Positions 22,113-30,631 of a DNA stretch of 64,000 bases are shown here, in pieces. The notes under the pieces are model-generated. The model was not told the origin of the DNA and searched no databases. It was given only the letters and a program-made list of their open reading frames with translations. The stretch is taken from contig NZ_CP118225.1 in NCBI RefSeq assembly GCF_028768465.1, forward strand, positions 5,685,001-5,749,000, given 5' to 3'. The translations under genes and the position numbers were made by a program. This stretch comes from Rhodopirellula sp. P2. Lineage in GTDB: Bacteria > Planctomycetota > Planctomycetia > Pirellulales > Pirellulaceae. Position 1 is the stretch's first letter. Every line of letters starts with the position of its first letter.

Positions 22113-24731
22113 TTGTTCCAGGCCGTTTTCGCATCGCTTCGACTCGCCTTCGCACTTGTGTGCGTCGGATTGGGTCTCATCCTCGGAGCTCAGTGGCTCG
22201 GGTTCATCCCCGATTCACGGCTGGCCGAGGAAACTGCGCGCCGAAAATTCTGCGAAACCGTTGCAATCGCCTCCATCGACGACATTCGGCAACACCGCTG
22301 GTCCAAACTGAACACCACCCTGGAAGCTCTGGTCCGTCAGAACGACGCCTTGCTTTCCGGAGGCCTCCGGACCGAGAGCGGAACCCTTCAAGCGGCGACC
22401 AAGCATCACCGTCTGTGTTGGAAAAGAACAGCGACTTCCGCTGCTCCAAGTAACGAGCAAGTGTCCCAGCCACCGCCCGTCGGCGCGACCGCACATGACC
22501 CTGTTCTGTTCCTAACGGATGCCCCCGAAACCACCGAAGTGGTTCCCTCGTGGGTCGAACCCAGTGAACCAGTTTCGCGTGATGCCACCGCCGAACTGGA
22601 TGGCGCCATCATCCGGTTGGACATCCCCATCACGGTCCAAGATCGGACCTGGGGCAACCTGGAATTCACTTTCAAAACCAATGCCACAGGTCTGTTCGGA
22701 AACCTGCTGGACCAAGGCATCCTGCGCCTGCTGATCTTCTTCGCCGTGATCGGCATGGGATCGTACTCGTTCCTGATGATGCGAATTCTGGGCGTGTTTT
22801 CGAGAACTCAGGTCGTTCCGGAACGCGTCCGCCAAGCACTCGATACCCTTGCGGAAGGTCTGCTGGTTCTCGACAAAGATGGCAAGATTATCTTGGCCAA
22901 TGACAACTTCCTGAATACCAACGGTTTTGAACCCGAAGAACTGCAAAAACGTTTGGCCGCTGATTTGCCCTGGGTCTTCAACACCGACGACAAAGACGCC
23001 GACATTGAATTGCCTTGGACGCAAGCCATTAGCCAACGCAAATCCGTGGTCGGGGAAATCCTCCGTCTGACTGGACGGGATGGGGTGCACCGTGTCTTCA
23101 GCGTCAACGCGGGGCCGATCGGTGAAGACGAAACGCGAAAAGGAGCCTTGGTCACCTTCCAGGACGTCACGCACGTGGAGAAGCATCGTCTCGAACTCGA
23201 GAACATGCTTTCGATGTTGCGTTTGAGTAAAGACGAAATCCAAAAGAAGAACCAAGAACTCGAGATTCTCGCCACGCGAGACGCACTCACTGGCTGTCTC
23301 AATCGCCGTGCTTTCTTTGAACGCATGGAAACCATGCTCGTTGACTATCGCAGCGCGGGACGTCCCCTGTCCTGCTTCATGGTCGACATTGACCACTTTA
23401 AAAGCGTCAATGACACCTACGGTCACCACACCGGTGACGATGTGCTTCGAAAAGTCTCCAAGGTTCTGCGCGACCTTCACGAAGAAAACCAAGTCGTCTG
23501 TCGTTACGGGGGCGAAGAGTTCTGTGTGATGTTGCCCGGGCACGATCTCGACGAAGCGATGGAACAATCCGAGCGGACTCGGTTGGCGATCATGAACATT
23601 CGCTTGGACGATCCGGAATCACTCCGACTGACCGCTTCCCTGGGGGTCAGTGAACTGCAATTTGGTGCCGCCGATGTGCAATCGCTGATCAACCAAGCCG
23701 ACAATTGCCTCTACGTTGCCAAACGCGGCGGACGGAACCAATCCGTTCCGTTTGATCCTGATCGCGTGGACGTTCTCGGCGAAGAAGCCCCTCAAGCCGA
23801 AGATGTTGCTGATCCCGATTTGGTCAGTCTCCCGTTCCATGCCGTGACGGCGTTGGTTTCGGCGTTGGCCTATCGCGATCCAGCGACCGCAGAGCACAGT
23901 CGACGAGTGGCCAACCTTTGTGTCCAAGCCGCCGACGGCCTCGTTTGCCAGCGGGACATTTACGTTCTGGAAATCGCCGCGCTGCTGCACGACATCGGAA
24001 AAATCGGTGTTCCCGATGATGTCTTGCACAAACCCGGGCCGCTGACGGACGACGAATGGAAGATCATGCGGCGTCACAACACCATCGGTCTCGACATGGT
24101 CGCCGGCACCTTCCACTGCCCTGAACTCGAACGCATCATCCGCGCTCATCATGCGATCAGCGACCGCGGGGAAGTGGAGCGTCATCTGAAACTGGACGAA
24201 CTTCCAATCGAAGCTCGAATCCTCACCATTGCCGACACCTACGACTCCATCGTTTCCGATCACGCCTATCGCCGAGGCCGACCGCACTCGTCCGCTGCGA
24301 TCGAACTTCAACGGTGTGCAGGCAAACAATTCGATGCCCAGTTGGTGAAGCACTTCCTCACCAAAATCGAAGCTGACGTCAAAGAAAGCTCGATGGGTGT
24401 GCCAACCTCCACCGGAATTGCGTTTGCCGTTCCCAAGCAGACGGCACTGAAAATCGGGCAGCAAATCGAACGCATTGCCGAAGCCATGGACGCGCAAAAC
24501 CTCACGGACCTGCGAGACCTGGCCAAGGATTTGTCTGAAATCGCCAATGCCAGCTACCTGACCCCCATCGTCGACTCCGCAAAACAAATCGAAGAAGCCG
24601 CCTCGAAAGGCGAAACCGTCGAGTGGATCACACTGCTTCGGCAAACTCAAAAACTTCTCGACCTTTGCCGGGCCACCCAGAACGCCCACCTCATCGAAAT
24701 CGAACAAGACGAAGCCCTGTTCATCAACTAA
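22113..24731 (+). CDS. membrane-bound PAS-GGDEF-HD domain signalling protein
   Basis: Predicted cyclic-di-GMP turnover or sensing protein, 872 residues. It has a membrane segment at about 5-28, a sensor region at 30-199, a second membrane segment at about 203-230, a PAS domain at about 240-350, a coiled coil at about 360-395, a GGDEF domain with an intact GGEEF (about 466-470), and an HD domain with LLHDIGKIGVPD (about 624-635). The GGEEF motif suggests active diguanylate cyclase; no RxxD inhibitory site is visible in the usual place before it. The HD half resembles HD-GYP (HDIGK, ARILTIADTYDSIVSD), but the region after the conserved HH lacks the GYP tripeptide. The start is TTG; no ATG or GTG lies between the in-frame stop at 22077 and the first membrane segment. 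The 3' end overlaps the convergent gene by four bases. Confidence 0.9.
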   Translation: MFQAVFASLRLAFALVCVGLGLILGAQWLGFIPDSRLAEETARRKFCETVAIASIDDIRQHRWSKLNTTLEALVRQNDALLSGGLRTESGTLQAATKHHRLCWKRTATSAAPSNEQVSQPPPVGATAHDPVLFLTDAPETTEVVPSWVEPSEPVSRDATAELDGAIIRLDIPITVQDRTWGNLEFTFKTNATGLFGNLLDQGILRLLIFFAVIGMGSYSFLMMRILGVFSRTQVVPERVRQALDTLAEGLLVLDKDGKIILANDNFLNTNGFEPEELQKRLAADLPWVFNTDDKDADIELPWTQAISQRKSVVGEILRLTGRDGVHRVFSVNAGPIGEDETRKGALVTFQDVTHVEKHRLELENMLSMLRLSKDEIQKKNQELEILATRDALTGCLNRRAFFERMETMLVDYRSAGRPLSCFMVDIDHFKSVNDTYGHHTGDDVLRKVSKVLRDLHEENQVVCRYGGEEFCVMLPGHDLDEAMEQSERTRLAIMNIRLDDPESLRLTASLGVSELQFGAADVQSLINQADNCLYVAKRGGRNQSVPFDPDRVDVLGEEAPQAEDVADPDLVSLPFHAVTALVSALAYRDPATAEHSRRVANLCVQAADGLVCQRDIYVLEIAALLHDIGKIGVPDDVLHKPGPLTDDEWKIMRRHNTIGLDMVAGTFHCPELERIIRAHHAISDRGEVERHLKLDELPIEARILTIADTYDSIVSDHAYRRGRPHSSAAIELQRCAGKQFDAQLVKHFLTKIEADVKESSMGVPTSTGIAFAVPKQTALKIGQQIERIAEAMDAQNLTDLRDLAKDLSEIANASYLTPIVDSAKQIEEAASKGETVEWITLLRQTQKLLDLCRATQNAHLIEIEQDEALFIN

Positions 24732-26278
24732 CGTTTCGCTTCGCCAGTGTACCGATACCGACCGCGAACTCGAGGATCCAGCAAGCCCGCATTGTGAAAC
24801 GGTTGCAAGCGAGGTTGCAACCATCGCCACAAATCCGCGTCCAAGACATCGTTCGCTAGCTGACACTGTGTCGCCGCGATCAACTGACAAAACGGTTCGT
24901 CGTCGCACAGCCACAAAGTGGAATGAACGTTGCCACCGGATGCTAAAAACTCTTCCGAGGCAATCGCGGAGGCAAAGTACAGCATCGAAACGGCTTCAAA
25001 ACGCGACATCGTTGACAGACTTTGATAGCACATCGAAACCAAAGCATCGATCTGCAGCACCTCGCGTTCGACCGTGGTCGCATAGCGATCGAGCAACTCA
25101 CGTCGTCGCGATGACTCGCTCAACAAGGCGTCCGCCAACCTGGACACGCCGATCAATCCATGCGCAATCCCTGTGCTGTGCAGCGGATCAATCGTGGCCA
25201 CCGCCGTTGGCATCGTCACGTAATTCCGATTCCTGACTGGCAACTGCATCCGCTGGACTCGGTCCACAGAAATCCAATGGGGGGTCGCGTCGCACAACGT
25301 CGCTCCTTGCATCAGCGTTTGCAGACTGGGATACCGACGCCAATTCTCTGAATCACGCGTTCCCGAAACATGCCCGCCGGAACTCGTCCCCGTTGGCTGA
25401 GTCCAGCCGACACTGGTGACACCGTGATCCATCCGCAACATCCACATCCACCCCTCCGCGGTCAAATGGTGCTGCGCCGCATCATCGGGATCAAACGGCT
25501 CGTCCTCACGCAACTGGCCGGTCCTTCTCAGTTCCTCCGTCCAGGATTTCACACCACGAAAGTGTCCAAAGACACTGCGCGTGCTCGTCTGCAATCGCTC
25601 ATCAACGCGTCGCACCCCGATTGACTGCGTCAATGAATCCGGCAACACACCAAACCGCCCCGATGCATTGACCAACCACTGCGCCGAGAGGCTCTGCGTC
25701 TTCCCGCTGGCTCGTTCCCCGGATCGATCACACAACGTCAACTGAATGGATTTCCCCCTCGTGGCATCGACCACCTCCGTCCGTTCACGGCAATCGGCTC
25801 CCGCACAAACGGCTTGCTCGATGAAGAATGAATCCAAGTCACTTCTCAGCCACTGCGTGTCAGACCAAGTGTCGCTGGGACTCGCCGTGACCAACAAACT
25901 ATTTCCCCAAACGTTTTCCGATGTTTCATAACGATCGTGAAACTCATGACCAGCTTCGTGACGTGACGAGGCGTCACCGTGGTGGTAGTAGCTGAAACCT
26001 CGCTTCTTTCCACAACGCAAATTCGGAAAGCCTTCCTTCCAAGTCGGGTACGTCGACAACGCGCGCAGATCGGGCAAGCCGTATTGATCGGCAAGCTGCC
26101 GCAAGACCAAGTCGGCCATCGGAGTGCTGGATTCACCAATTGCAAAACGCCCGAACTGCTCGCGCTCGATCAGTACGACACGGACGCCTCGGGAAGCCAA
26201 AACCCAAGCCAGCAGCCCACCGGAAAAGCCACCACCCAAAATCGCAACATCGTAATTCGCGGATGGATCAGACATCAT
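24728..26278 (-). CDS. flavin-dependent halogenase-like FAD oxidoreductase
   Basis: The N-terminus carries a FAD-binding Rossmann motif (VAILGGGFSGG) and a beta-strand ending VVLIERE. A GESSTP motif follows at about 50, then TWKEGFPN, where the halogenase catalytic Lys normally lies. A GWMWMLRM segment near 300 corresponds to the WxWxIP region of flavin-dependent halogenases but is not a perfect match. Length (about 516) is normal for the family. It may halogenate a small or carrier-bound substrate, or be a non-halogenating relative. The chosen start is the ATG at 26278, which lies inside the end of the upstream radical SAM gene (coding ATGATGTCTGA), giving translational coupling; a GTG at 26290 is an alternative. 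Confidence 0.8.
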   Translation of the reverse strand: MMSDPSANYDVAILGGGFSGGLLAWVLASRGVRVVLIEREQFGRFAIGESSTPMADLVLRQLADQYGLPDLRALSTYPTWKEGFPNLRCGKKRGFSYYHHGDASSRHEAGHEFHDRYETSENVWGNSLLVTASPSDTWSDTQWLRSDLDSFFIEQAVCAGADCRERTEVVDATRGKSIQLTLCDRSGERASGKTQSLSAQWLVNASGRFGVLPDSLTQSIGVRRVDERLQTSTRSVFGHFRGVKSWTEELRRTGQLREDEPFDPDDAAQHHLTAEGWMWMLRMDHGVTSVGWTQPTGTSSGGHVSGTRDSENWRRYPSLQTLMQGATLCDATPHWISVDRVQRMQLPVRNRNYVTMPTAVATIDPLHSTGIAHGLIGVSRLADALLSESSRRRELLDRYATTVEREVLQIDALVSMCYQSLSTMSRFEAVSMLYFASAIASEEFLASGGNVHSTLWLCDDEPFCQLIAATQCQLANDVLDADLWRWLQPRLQPFHNAGLLDPRVRGRYRYTGEAKR

Positions 26279-27251
26279 TTCGAGAGTCACTCGGCGAGTC
26301 GGGCCCCTGGCCTTCGGCTGGTTCAGACTGATCGGGTTCCAAACCCCAGGTGTCCAAGGTCAGCACCGGTCCAAAGTCAAAACGGGAATCAGTTTCCAAC
26401 CTGTCCATGACCGCCAGCATCTGCTTTCGCGACGGCGGATGAAAACGGCCCTCGCGAGCCAAGCGGTCCATGAAACCGTTGCCGGTTCGACAGGGCAACA
26501 CACTGATGTGACGTGCTCCCGCTGCGGCCGCGAATCGCGCCGACAAGATGGTCCATGCGTACGATTCCTCCGGAGCCAACCACGGCAGCCCATGGATCAG
26601 GAACACACGCAAATCAATGGAGGCGTCTTTCAAGTGTTGTGCAAATTGAAAAAATTGCCCCGGGCGAAGTCGTTTGTTCAATCGATCCAACATCCGCGGC
26701 GCGATGCATTCCAGCCCCACCGCGATTTCCAGTTTCCCGCGCAAACGTTTCGCGAATTCATACAGGCGTCGTGTACCAATCAAAGGATGGTTCTCCACCA
26801 CCACGCGATCAAAGGGCTCGCAAAGCTTTGCAATCGTGTCATCGTCCGTCGACGGGGTGGTGCGAGGATCGAAGAAATTCCCGCTGTTGTAAAGCTTGAT
26901 CGTGCCCCCCGATTCGCGTCCGGTTTGCTCTCGCCACTCTCGCAAACCAATCCGAATTTGACTGGGCAGGGCTCCTGGCGGAGTCGGCTGATCCAGCGTG
27001 TTCCGCCATAAATCACACATGCTGCAGTGCAGCGAACACTCCGAAGACGCCAGCAACAACGTCAACACAGATGTCATTTGGGCCGCCCGGCCCGGGTGGC
27101 GTTCGACAGGTTCCAGTTCCACGAACACGGAATTGGGCCGATTGGCATCCCGGTTGCGATGCACCAATGACGTGGCACTGGCCTCGCCTCGCGACGCCAG
27201 CACCTCTTGTGGTGACGGTTTGGCAAACAACATCGGTCCCCTGCGTGTCAT
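26268..27251 (-). CDS. radical SAM protein
   Basis: The motif CSLHCSMCDLW gives the CX3CX2C cluster-binding triad of radical SAM enzymes. SAM-barrel features follow: GGTIKLYNSGNFFDP, VVVENHP, IAVGLECIAP and LRVFLIHGLPWL. There are about 327 residues, with no extra cysteine-rich auxiliary-cluster domain visible. The substrate is unknown. It overlaps the halogenase-like gene by a few bases, so the two are almost certainly co-expressed. The start is uncertain: GTG 27278, ATG 27251 and ATG 27233 are possible, the last having an AGGGGA just upstream. The gene is divergent from the secreted protein at 27324. Confidence 0.85.
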   Translation of the reverse strand: MTRRGPMLFAKPSPQEVLASRGEASATSLVHRNRDANRPNSVFVELEPVERHPGRAAQMTSVLTLLLASSECSLHCSMCDLWRNTLDQPTPPGALPSQIRIGLREWREQTGRESGGTIKLYNSGNFFDPRTTPSTDDDTIAKLCEPFDRVVVENHPLIGTRRLYEFAKRLRGKLEIAVGLECIAPRMLDRLNKRLRPGQFFQFAQHLKDASIDLRVFLIHGLPWLAPEESYAWTILSARFAAAAGARHISVLPCRTGNGFMDRLAREGRFHPPSRKQMLAVMDRLETDSRFDFGPVLTLDTWGLEPDQSEPAEGQGPDSPSDSRNDV

Positions 27252-27323
27252 GGAATTGATCTTGATCCAGTCCACCACAGATTGTTACCCCCAACAAGAT
27301 CACGCTTTCACGGATGGGATACC

Positions 27324-28298
27324 ATGATCCGATTTCTGACCAACGTTTTTCAACCTCAGCATGCTCACCCGCTCTTCGCGGCTGTGTTCGTGCTGGTCGG
27401 TGTCTCGACGCTTGTCTCGTCCGAAGCCGCGCGTGCCCAGCAAGCGTTGCCATTTCGGCCGATCGGTTCCCCCAGCGCCGTTGACCAAACCGAGACGGCT
27501 CGCCGGCAACGCGCCGCACAAAACACGGTGGTGAGACCGACCTCCTTCCGTTCGCCTCAGACAGCCTACGATCCCAATGTGCGACAAGTCGCCATGCAGT
27601 CGGGCGGTTTTGATCTTCCCGGCGACATCGGCGGCCCACAAACCTTCACGCCACCAGCCGGTTCCCAGCCCGTTCAATCGCAACCATCGTTTGGCGTGCC
27701 GCCCAGTGTTGGCAATTCGCAACCCGGCTTTGGCAATTCGGCGCCCGTCCCATCGCCTCCCTCGGGAATGTCTGCGCCAGCGGGCGGTGCCCCAACCCAA
27801 GGTCGATCTCTGCCGGCTCCGACAGCGGTTCCCAACGATGTTCTGGGCGGAAATCCAACCTTCGCTCCGAATCGAATCGGTCCCCCACCGTCCGACTACG
27901 CTCCCGTTCCACCACCTCAACTGAGCAATGGTGGCTACGCCACAATGAGCAACTGCGCCTTGATCTCGGCACCGAGTGAATACTCGGCGATGAGTCCCTA
28001 TTCCGGCTACGGGTACGGCCAAGGTTGTGCGACTCCCGGTGGCGTTGCTCCTGTTGGCTACATCGCTCCACCCGCACAAATCGCTGCTCCGGCGGCCATT
28101 CCCGCCACAGCTTATCCTGTCGGATCCACTGTCCCCCCCGTCGCATCCACCACGCTGAATGCTGGCCCCGCGGGCGCTTTGATTGACTTTGGACAGGGTG
28201 CCAATCCAGTTCAGGTGGGTCCTGGACTTTGGGGCCAACCGGTTGCCTACGTCCCCGGTCAAGGTGTCCGAAACTGGTTGCGTTACTTTTCTTTCTAA
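27324..28298 (+). CDS. secreted proline/glycine-rich protein of unknown function
   Basis: Not recognised. The ATG at 27324 opens a signal peptide (MIRFLTNVFQ... then LFAAVFVLVGVSTLVSS...ARAQQ). The mature part is low in charge and rich in Pro, Gly, Ser, Gln and Tyr, with many short repeats such as PPSVGNSQPGFGNS and PPPSDYAPVPPPQLSNGG. It ends in a better-ordered segment with LIDFGQGANPVQVGPGLWGQPVAYVPGQGVRNWLRYFSF. An upstream in-frame TTG at 27282 would add 14 residues in front of the signal peptide and is disfavoured. Probably an exported envelope-associated protein. Confidence 0.75.
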   Translation: MIRFLTNVFQPQHAHPLFAAVFVLVGVSTLVSSEAARAQQALPFRPIGSPSAVDQTETARRQRAAQNTVVRPTSFRSPQTAYDPNVRQVAMQSGGFDLPGDIGGPQTFTPPAGSQPVQSQPSFGVPPSVGNSQPGFGNSAPVPSPPSGMSAPAGGAPTQGRSLPAPTAVPNDVLGGNPTFAPNRIGPPPSDYAPVPPPQLSNGGYATMSNCALISAPSEYSAMSPYSGYGYGQGCATPGGVAPVGYIAPPAQIAAPAAIPATAYPVGSTVPPVASTTLNAGPAGALIDFGQGANPVQVGPGLWGQPVAYVPGQGVRNWLRYFSF

Positions 28299-28564
28299 GA
28301 CACCCACGCGGCACCACCCCGCTCGCAGCGAGCCATTCGCATCGCCGGTTCAACCCGAATCGACCGGAGCAACCCGACCCGCCAACCCTGCTTTTCGGTC
28401 GGGCCCACAGGAAGCCATCCAGGCGGGATCGCGATCGTTCGATGAATTGCTGTAGGGTCGCATCATTCCAATGATCCGACTCGCCGGCAGCTTGCTCTTC
28501 CACCCCCTCCCCAGCAACGCCGCCCTCCCAATCCGTGTCTCTCGTATTTGTCAGGACCGATCCC

Positions 28565-28840
28565 ATGCGCACCTCCTCCCTGCGCGTATGCTCGTTCGCC
28601 GGCGTGTCCACGCTGATTCTGCTCACCAGCCTGTCCGCTGGATGTCGCGGTCGTGGTTTCCTGCCGGCCCCAGGAACGATGAACCAACAGCAAGCCAACG
28701 CGATCGTGCATGACCCGTACCCCCTGACCGACATCGGGCCGAACGATCAAGGCAGCCGGCCGCCCAGCTACCAGCAACCCCTGCCGGGACCGGTTCGAGA
28801 TCGTCTGAGCGCTGACGCAATGCCCTGGCTCGGTCGCTAA
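28565..28840 (+). CDS. small putative lipoprotein
   Basis: 91 residues. The N-terminus is MRTSSLRVCSFAGVSTLILL followed by a lipobox, LSAGC, so Cys26 would be lipidated. The mature part is short, Pro/Gln-rich and without a recognisable domain; it ends DRLSADAMPWLGR. An AGGA at 28553-28556, eight bases before the ATG, supports this start over an in-frame upstream one at 28535. It lies in the same direction as its neighbours but far enough away for its own promoter. Confidence 0.7.
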   Translation: MRTSSLRVCSFAGVSTLILLTSLSAGCRGRGFLPAPGTMNQQQANAIVHDPYPLTDIGPNDQGSRPPSYQQPLPGPVRDRLSADAMPWLGR

Positions 28841-28964
28841 AACCAGCCAACCCACCCCATTCGGGTGTCATGGCGTCTCATATTGCAACCTCGACAAACA
28901 TCACATTGACGACACTTGAGCGAGTGTCCCGCTGGCGAATTCGGCCTGACACCTGATTTTCATC

Positions 28965-28986
28965 CCGAAAAACAGGCATTTTTCGG
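28965..28986. other. perfect 8-bp hairpin in the leader region of a small exported gene
   Basis: CCGAAAAA (28965-28972) and TTTTTCGG (28979-28986) flank a 6-base loop. The hairpin lies 145 bases before the start at 29131. The surrounding sequence has further short GCATTTT/GCGGCATTTTG repeats. It could be a weak terminator of the preceding lipoprotein gene or a leader element; the sequence does not decide. Confidence 0.4.
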
Positions 28987-29117
28987 CAAAAGCGGCATTT
29001 TGTGACGTTTTGGCAGCGTTTGGCCCCCGGGTTGCTTTCGTTATCCGTTGAAATGAGTTTCACGCGACTTGTGAACAGATGTCGAAGAGGCATCACGCGG
29101 CGGAACAAGTTATCTAC

Positions 29118-29121
29118 GGAG
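29118..29121 (+). promoter_or_regulatory. ribosome binding site deciding the start at 29131
   Basis: GGAG lies nine bases before the ATG at 29131, within GGAGAAAAAAACAATG. It excludes the longer in-frame start at 29002, which would put 43 charged residues ahead of the signal peptide. Confidence 0.75.
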
Positions 29122-29130
29122 AAAAAAACA

Positions 29131-29511
29131 ATGTCTCAATTGACCAAATGGATCGCCGTCCCTGTTCTCGCTGTCGCAGCCACCTTCATGGCTGACGCCC
29201 CAGAAGCGAACGCACAAGGGTTCTCGCTTCGCATCGGTAGTGGCGGGTTGAGTTACGGCAACTACGGCGTGAACCGTTACGGAAGTCGTTATGGAAGCCA
29301 TTACGGCAGCCACTACAATCGCGGACACCAAGCCTTTGGCCCCGTCGTGTCCCCCAACCGCTATTCGGCCGGATACCGTGGGTACACCCGTCCTCACTAT
29401 GACTATCACGCCCCAGCGGTTGTTCCTCACGGAAATCACTACCACTACCAACCCGGCCATTACGACCTGCACTACGGTGGACACGGCCGTGGTCACCGCG
29501 GCCACCACTGA
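29131..29511 (+). CDS. small secreted His/Tyr/Gly-rich protein
   Basis: 126 residues. A signal peptide (MSQLTKWIAVPVLAVAATFMADAPEANAQ) is followed by a mature chain dominated by Gly, Tyr, His, Ser and Arg: repeats of YGSRYGSHYGSHY and a C-terminal HYGGHGRGHRGHH. Histidine clusters suggest metal binding or a structural envelope role, but there is no known domain. It has a good Shine-Dalgarno sequence and is followed by a factor-independent terminator, so it is likely a monocistronic, well-expressed gene. Confidence 0.8.
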   Translation: MSQLTKWIAVPVLAVAATFMADAPEANAQGFSLRIGSGGLSYGNYGVNRYGSRYGSHYGSHYNRGHQAFGPVVSPNRYSAGYRGYTRPHYDYHAPAVVPHGNHYHYQPGHYDLHYGGHGRGHRGHH

Positions 29512-29578
29512 TCCGCCCTCGGACCAGACCGCTCATTCAACTTCTGATTGGGCCGCCTGAATCACCGAACCAACATTC

Positions 29579-29620
29579 AAGCGTGTCGTCTCCTTTTGCG
29601 AGACGGCACGCTTGTCTATT
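29579..29620 (+). terminator. factor-independent terminator
   Basis: A 14-base stem (29579-29592 with 29600-29613, one mismatch) has a 7-base loop and is followed by GTCTATTTT. It ends transcription of the small secreted protein gene and lies just before the antiporter start. Confidence 0.85.
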
Positions 29621-29629
29621 TTCAGCCGC

Positions 29630-30631
29630 ATGAATGGTATCATCGCACTACAAATTCTCGGCGGCGTCCTCTTACTCTTGATCGGAGGGGAGTGGGTCGT
29701 CCGCGGCGCCTCCCGATTGGCCATCGCTGCCAAACTCAGCCCGCTGTTTGTGGGACTGACCGTGGTCTCGCTGGGCACGAGCGCCCCTGAGATGGCCGTG
29801 TCGTTCGCCACGGCGCTTCGAGGCCAAGCCGATATCACCATCGGCAACGTCGTCGGTAGCAATCTGTTCAACATGTTGATGATCGTCGGCTTCAGCGCTC
29901 TCTTTGCGCCCCTGCCGGTGGAGAAACAAATCACACGCTTTGATGTGCCTGTGATGATCGCGGCGACCATCGCCATGATGCTCGCTTCGTGGAACGGAAT
30001 CATCGGGCGTTGGGATGGAATCGGATTGATCCTGATCATGATCGCGTACTTTGCGATCTCATACCGGCTCGGCAAACTGTCGGGCGAAGGTGCCATCCAC
30101 GATGATCTTGAGTTGCCGGACGCCTTGGAAGAAGCCACCGAATCACTGGGGCGACGTGTCGCGGTGATTCTCTGGCAATTGGTTTTGCTCGGTGCCGGCG
30201 TCGCTGCCTTGGTCTTCGGGTGCGAGTTGTTCGTCGACGGAGCGGTTTCGATGGCACGCATTCTGGGTGTTTCCGAATTGGTGATCGGACTGACAATCGT
30301 CTCCGCTGGCACCTCGCTTCCTGAACTGGTCACGTCCGTTGCTGCCACCATCAAAGGCGAACGCGGGATCGCAATTGGCAACGCCGTTGGCAGCACCACG
30401 CTCAACATCGTCGCGGTGCTTGGCATCACGTCCGTGATCGCTCCGGGCGGCCTGAATGTCGCTCCTGAAATCATGGGTCTCGATATGCCGCTGATGGTGA
30501 TCGCAGCCATGCTCAGCTGGGTCCTGTATCGAACCGGACGTACCATCGTTCGCTGGGAAGGCATGCTGATGATCGCGTTGTACTGCGGCTATGTCGGCTA
30601 CCTCCTCCAGACCAGCGGAGCGTTCGGATGA
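29630..30631 (+). CDS. K+-independent Ca2+/Na+ antiporter (CaCA family, YrbG-like)
   Basis: Inner-membrane exchanger that uses the Na+ gradient to export Ca2+. It has the two inverted half-repeats of the family, each with its alpha motif: GTSAPE with GNVVGSNLFN in the first half, and GTSLPE with GNAVGSTTLN in the second. The second GNxxGSN motif has Thr in place of the usual Asn. About ten hydrophobic segments are visible, with a central acidic cytoplasmic loop (DDLELPDALEEATE). Length of 333 is typical. The ATG at 29630 is preferred; the upstream TTG at 29612 falls inside the terminator stem of the preceding gene. The stop overlaps the next start (ATGA). Confidence 0.92.
   Translation: MNGIIALQILGGVLLLLIGGEWVVRGASRLAIAAKLSPLFVGLTVVSLGTSAPEMAVSFATALRGQADITIGNVVGSNLFNMLMIVGFSALFAPLPVEKQITRFDVPVMIAATIAMMLASWNGIIGRWDGIGLILIMIAYFAISYRLGKLSGEGAIHDDLELPDALEEATESLGRRVAVILWQLVLLGAGVAALVFGCELFVDGAVSMARILGVSELVIGLTIVSAGTSLPELVTSVAATIKGERGIAIGNAVGSTTLNIVAVLGITSVIAPGGLNVAPEIMGLDMPLMVIAAMLSWVLYRTGRTIVRWEGMLMIALYCGYVGYLLQTSGAFG

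Noticed and set aside
29612-29629. TTG start for the antiporter
   Set aside because: It falls inside the 3' stem of the preceding terminator; the ATG at 29630 directly precedes the first membrane helix.
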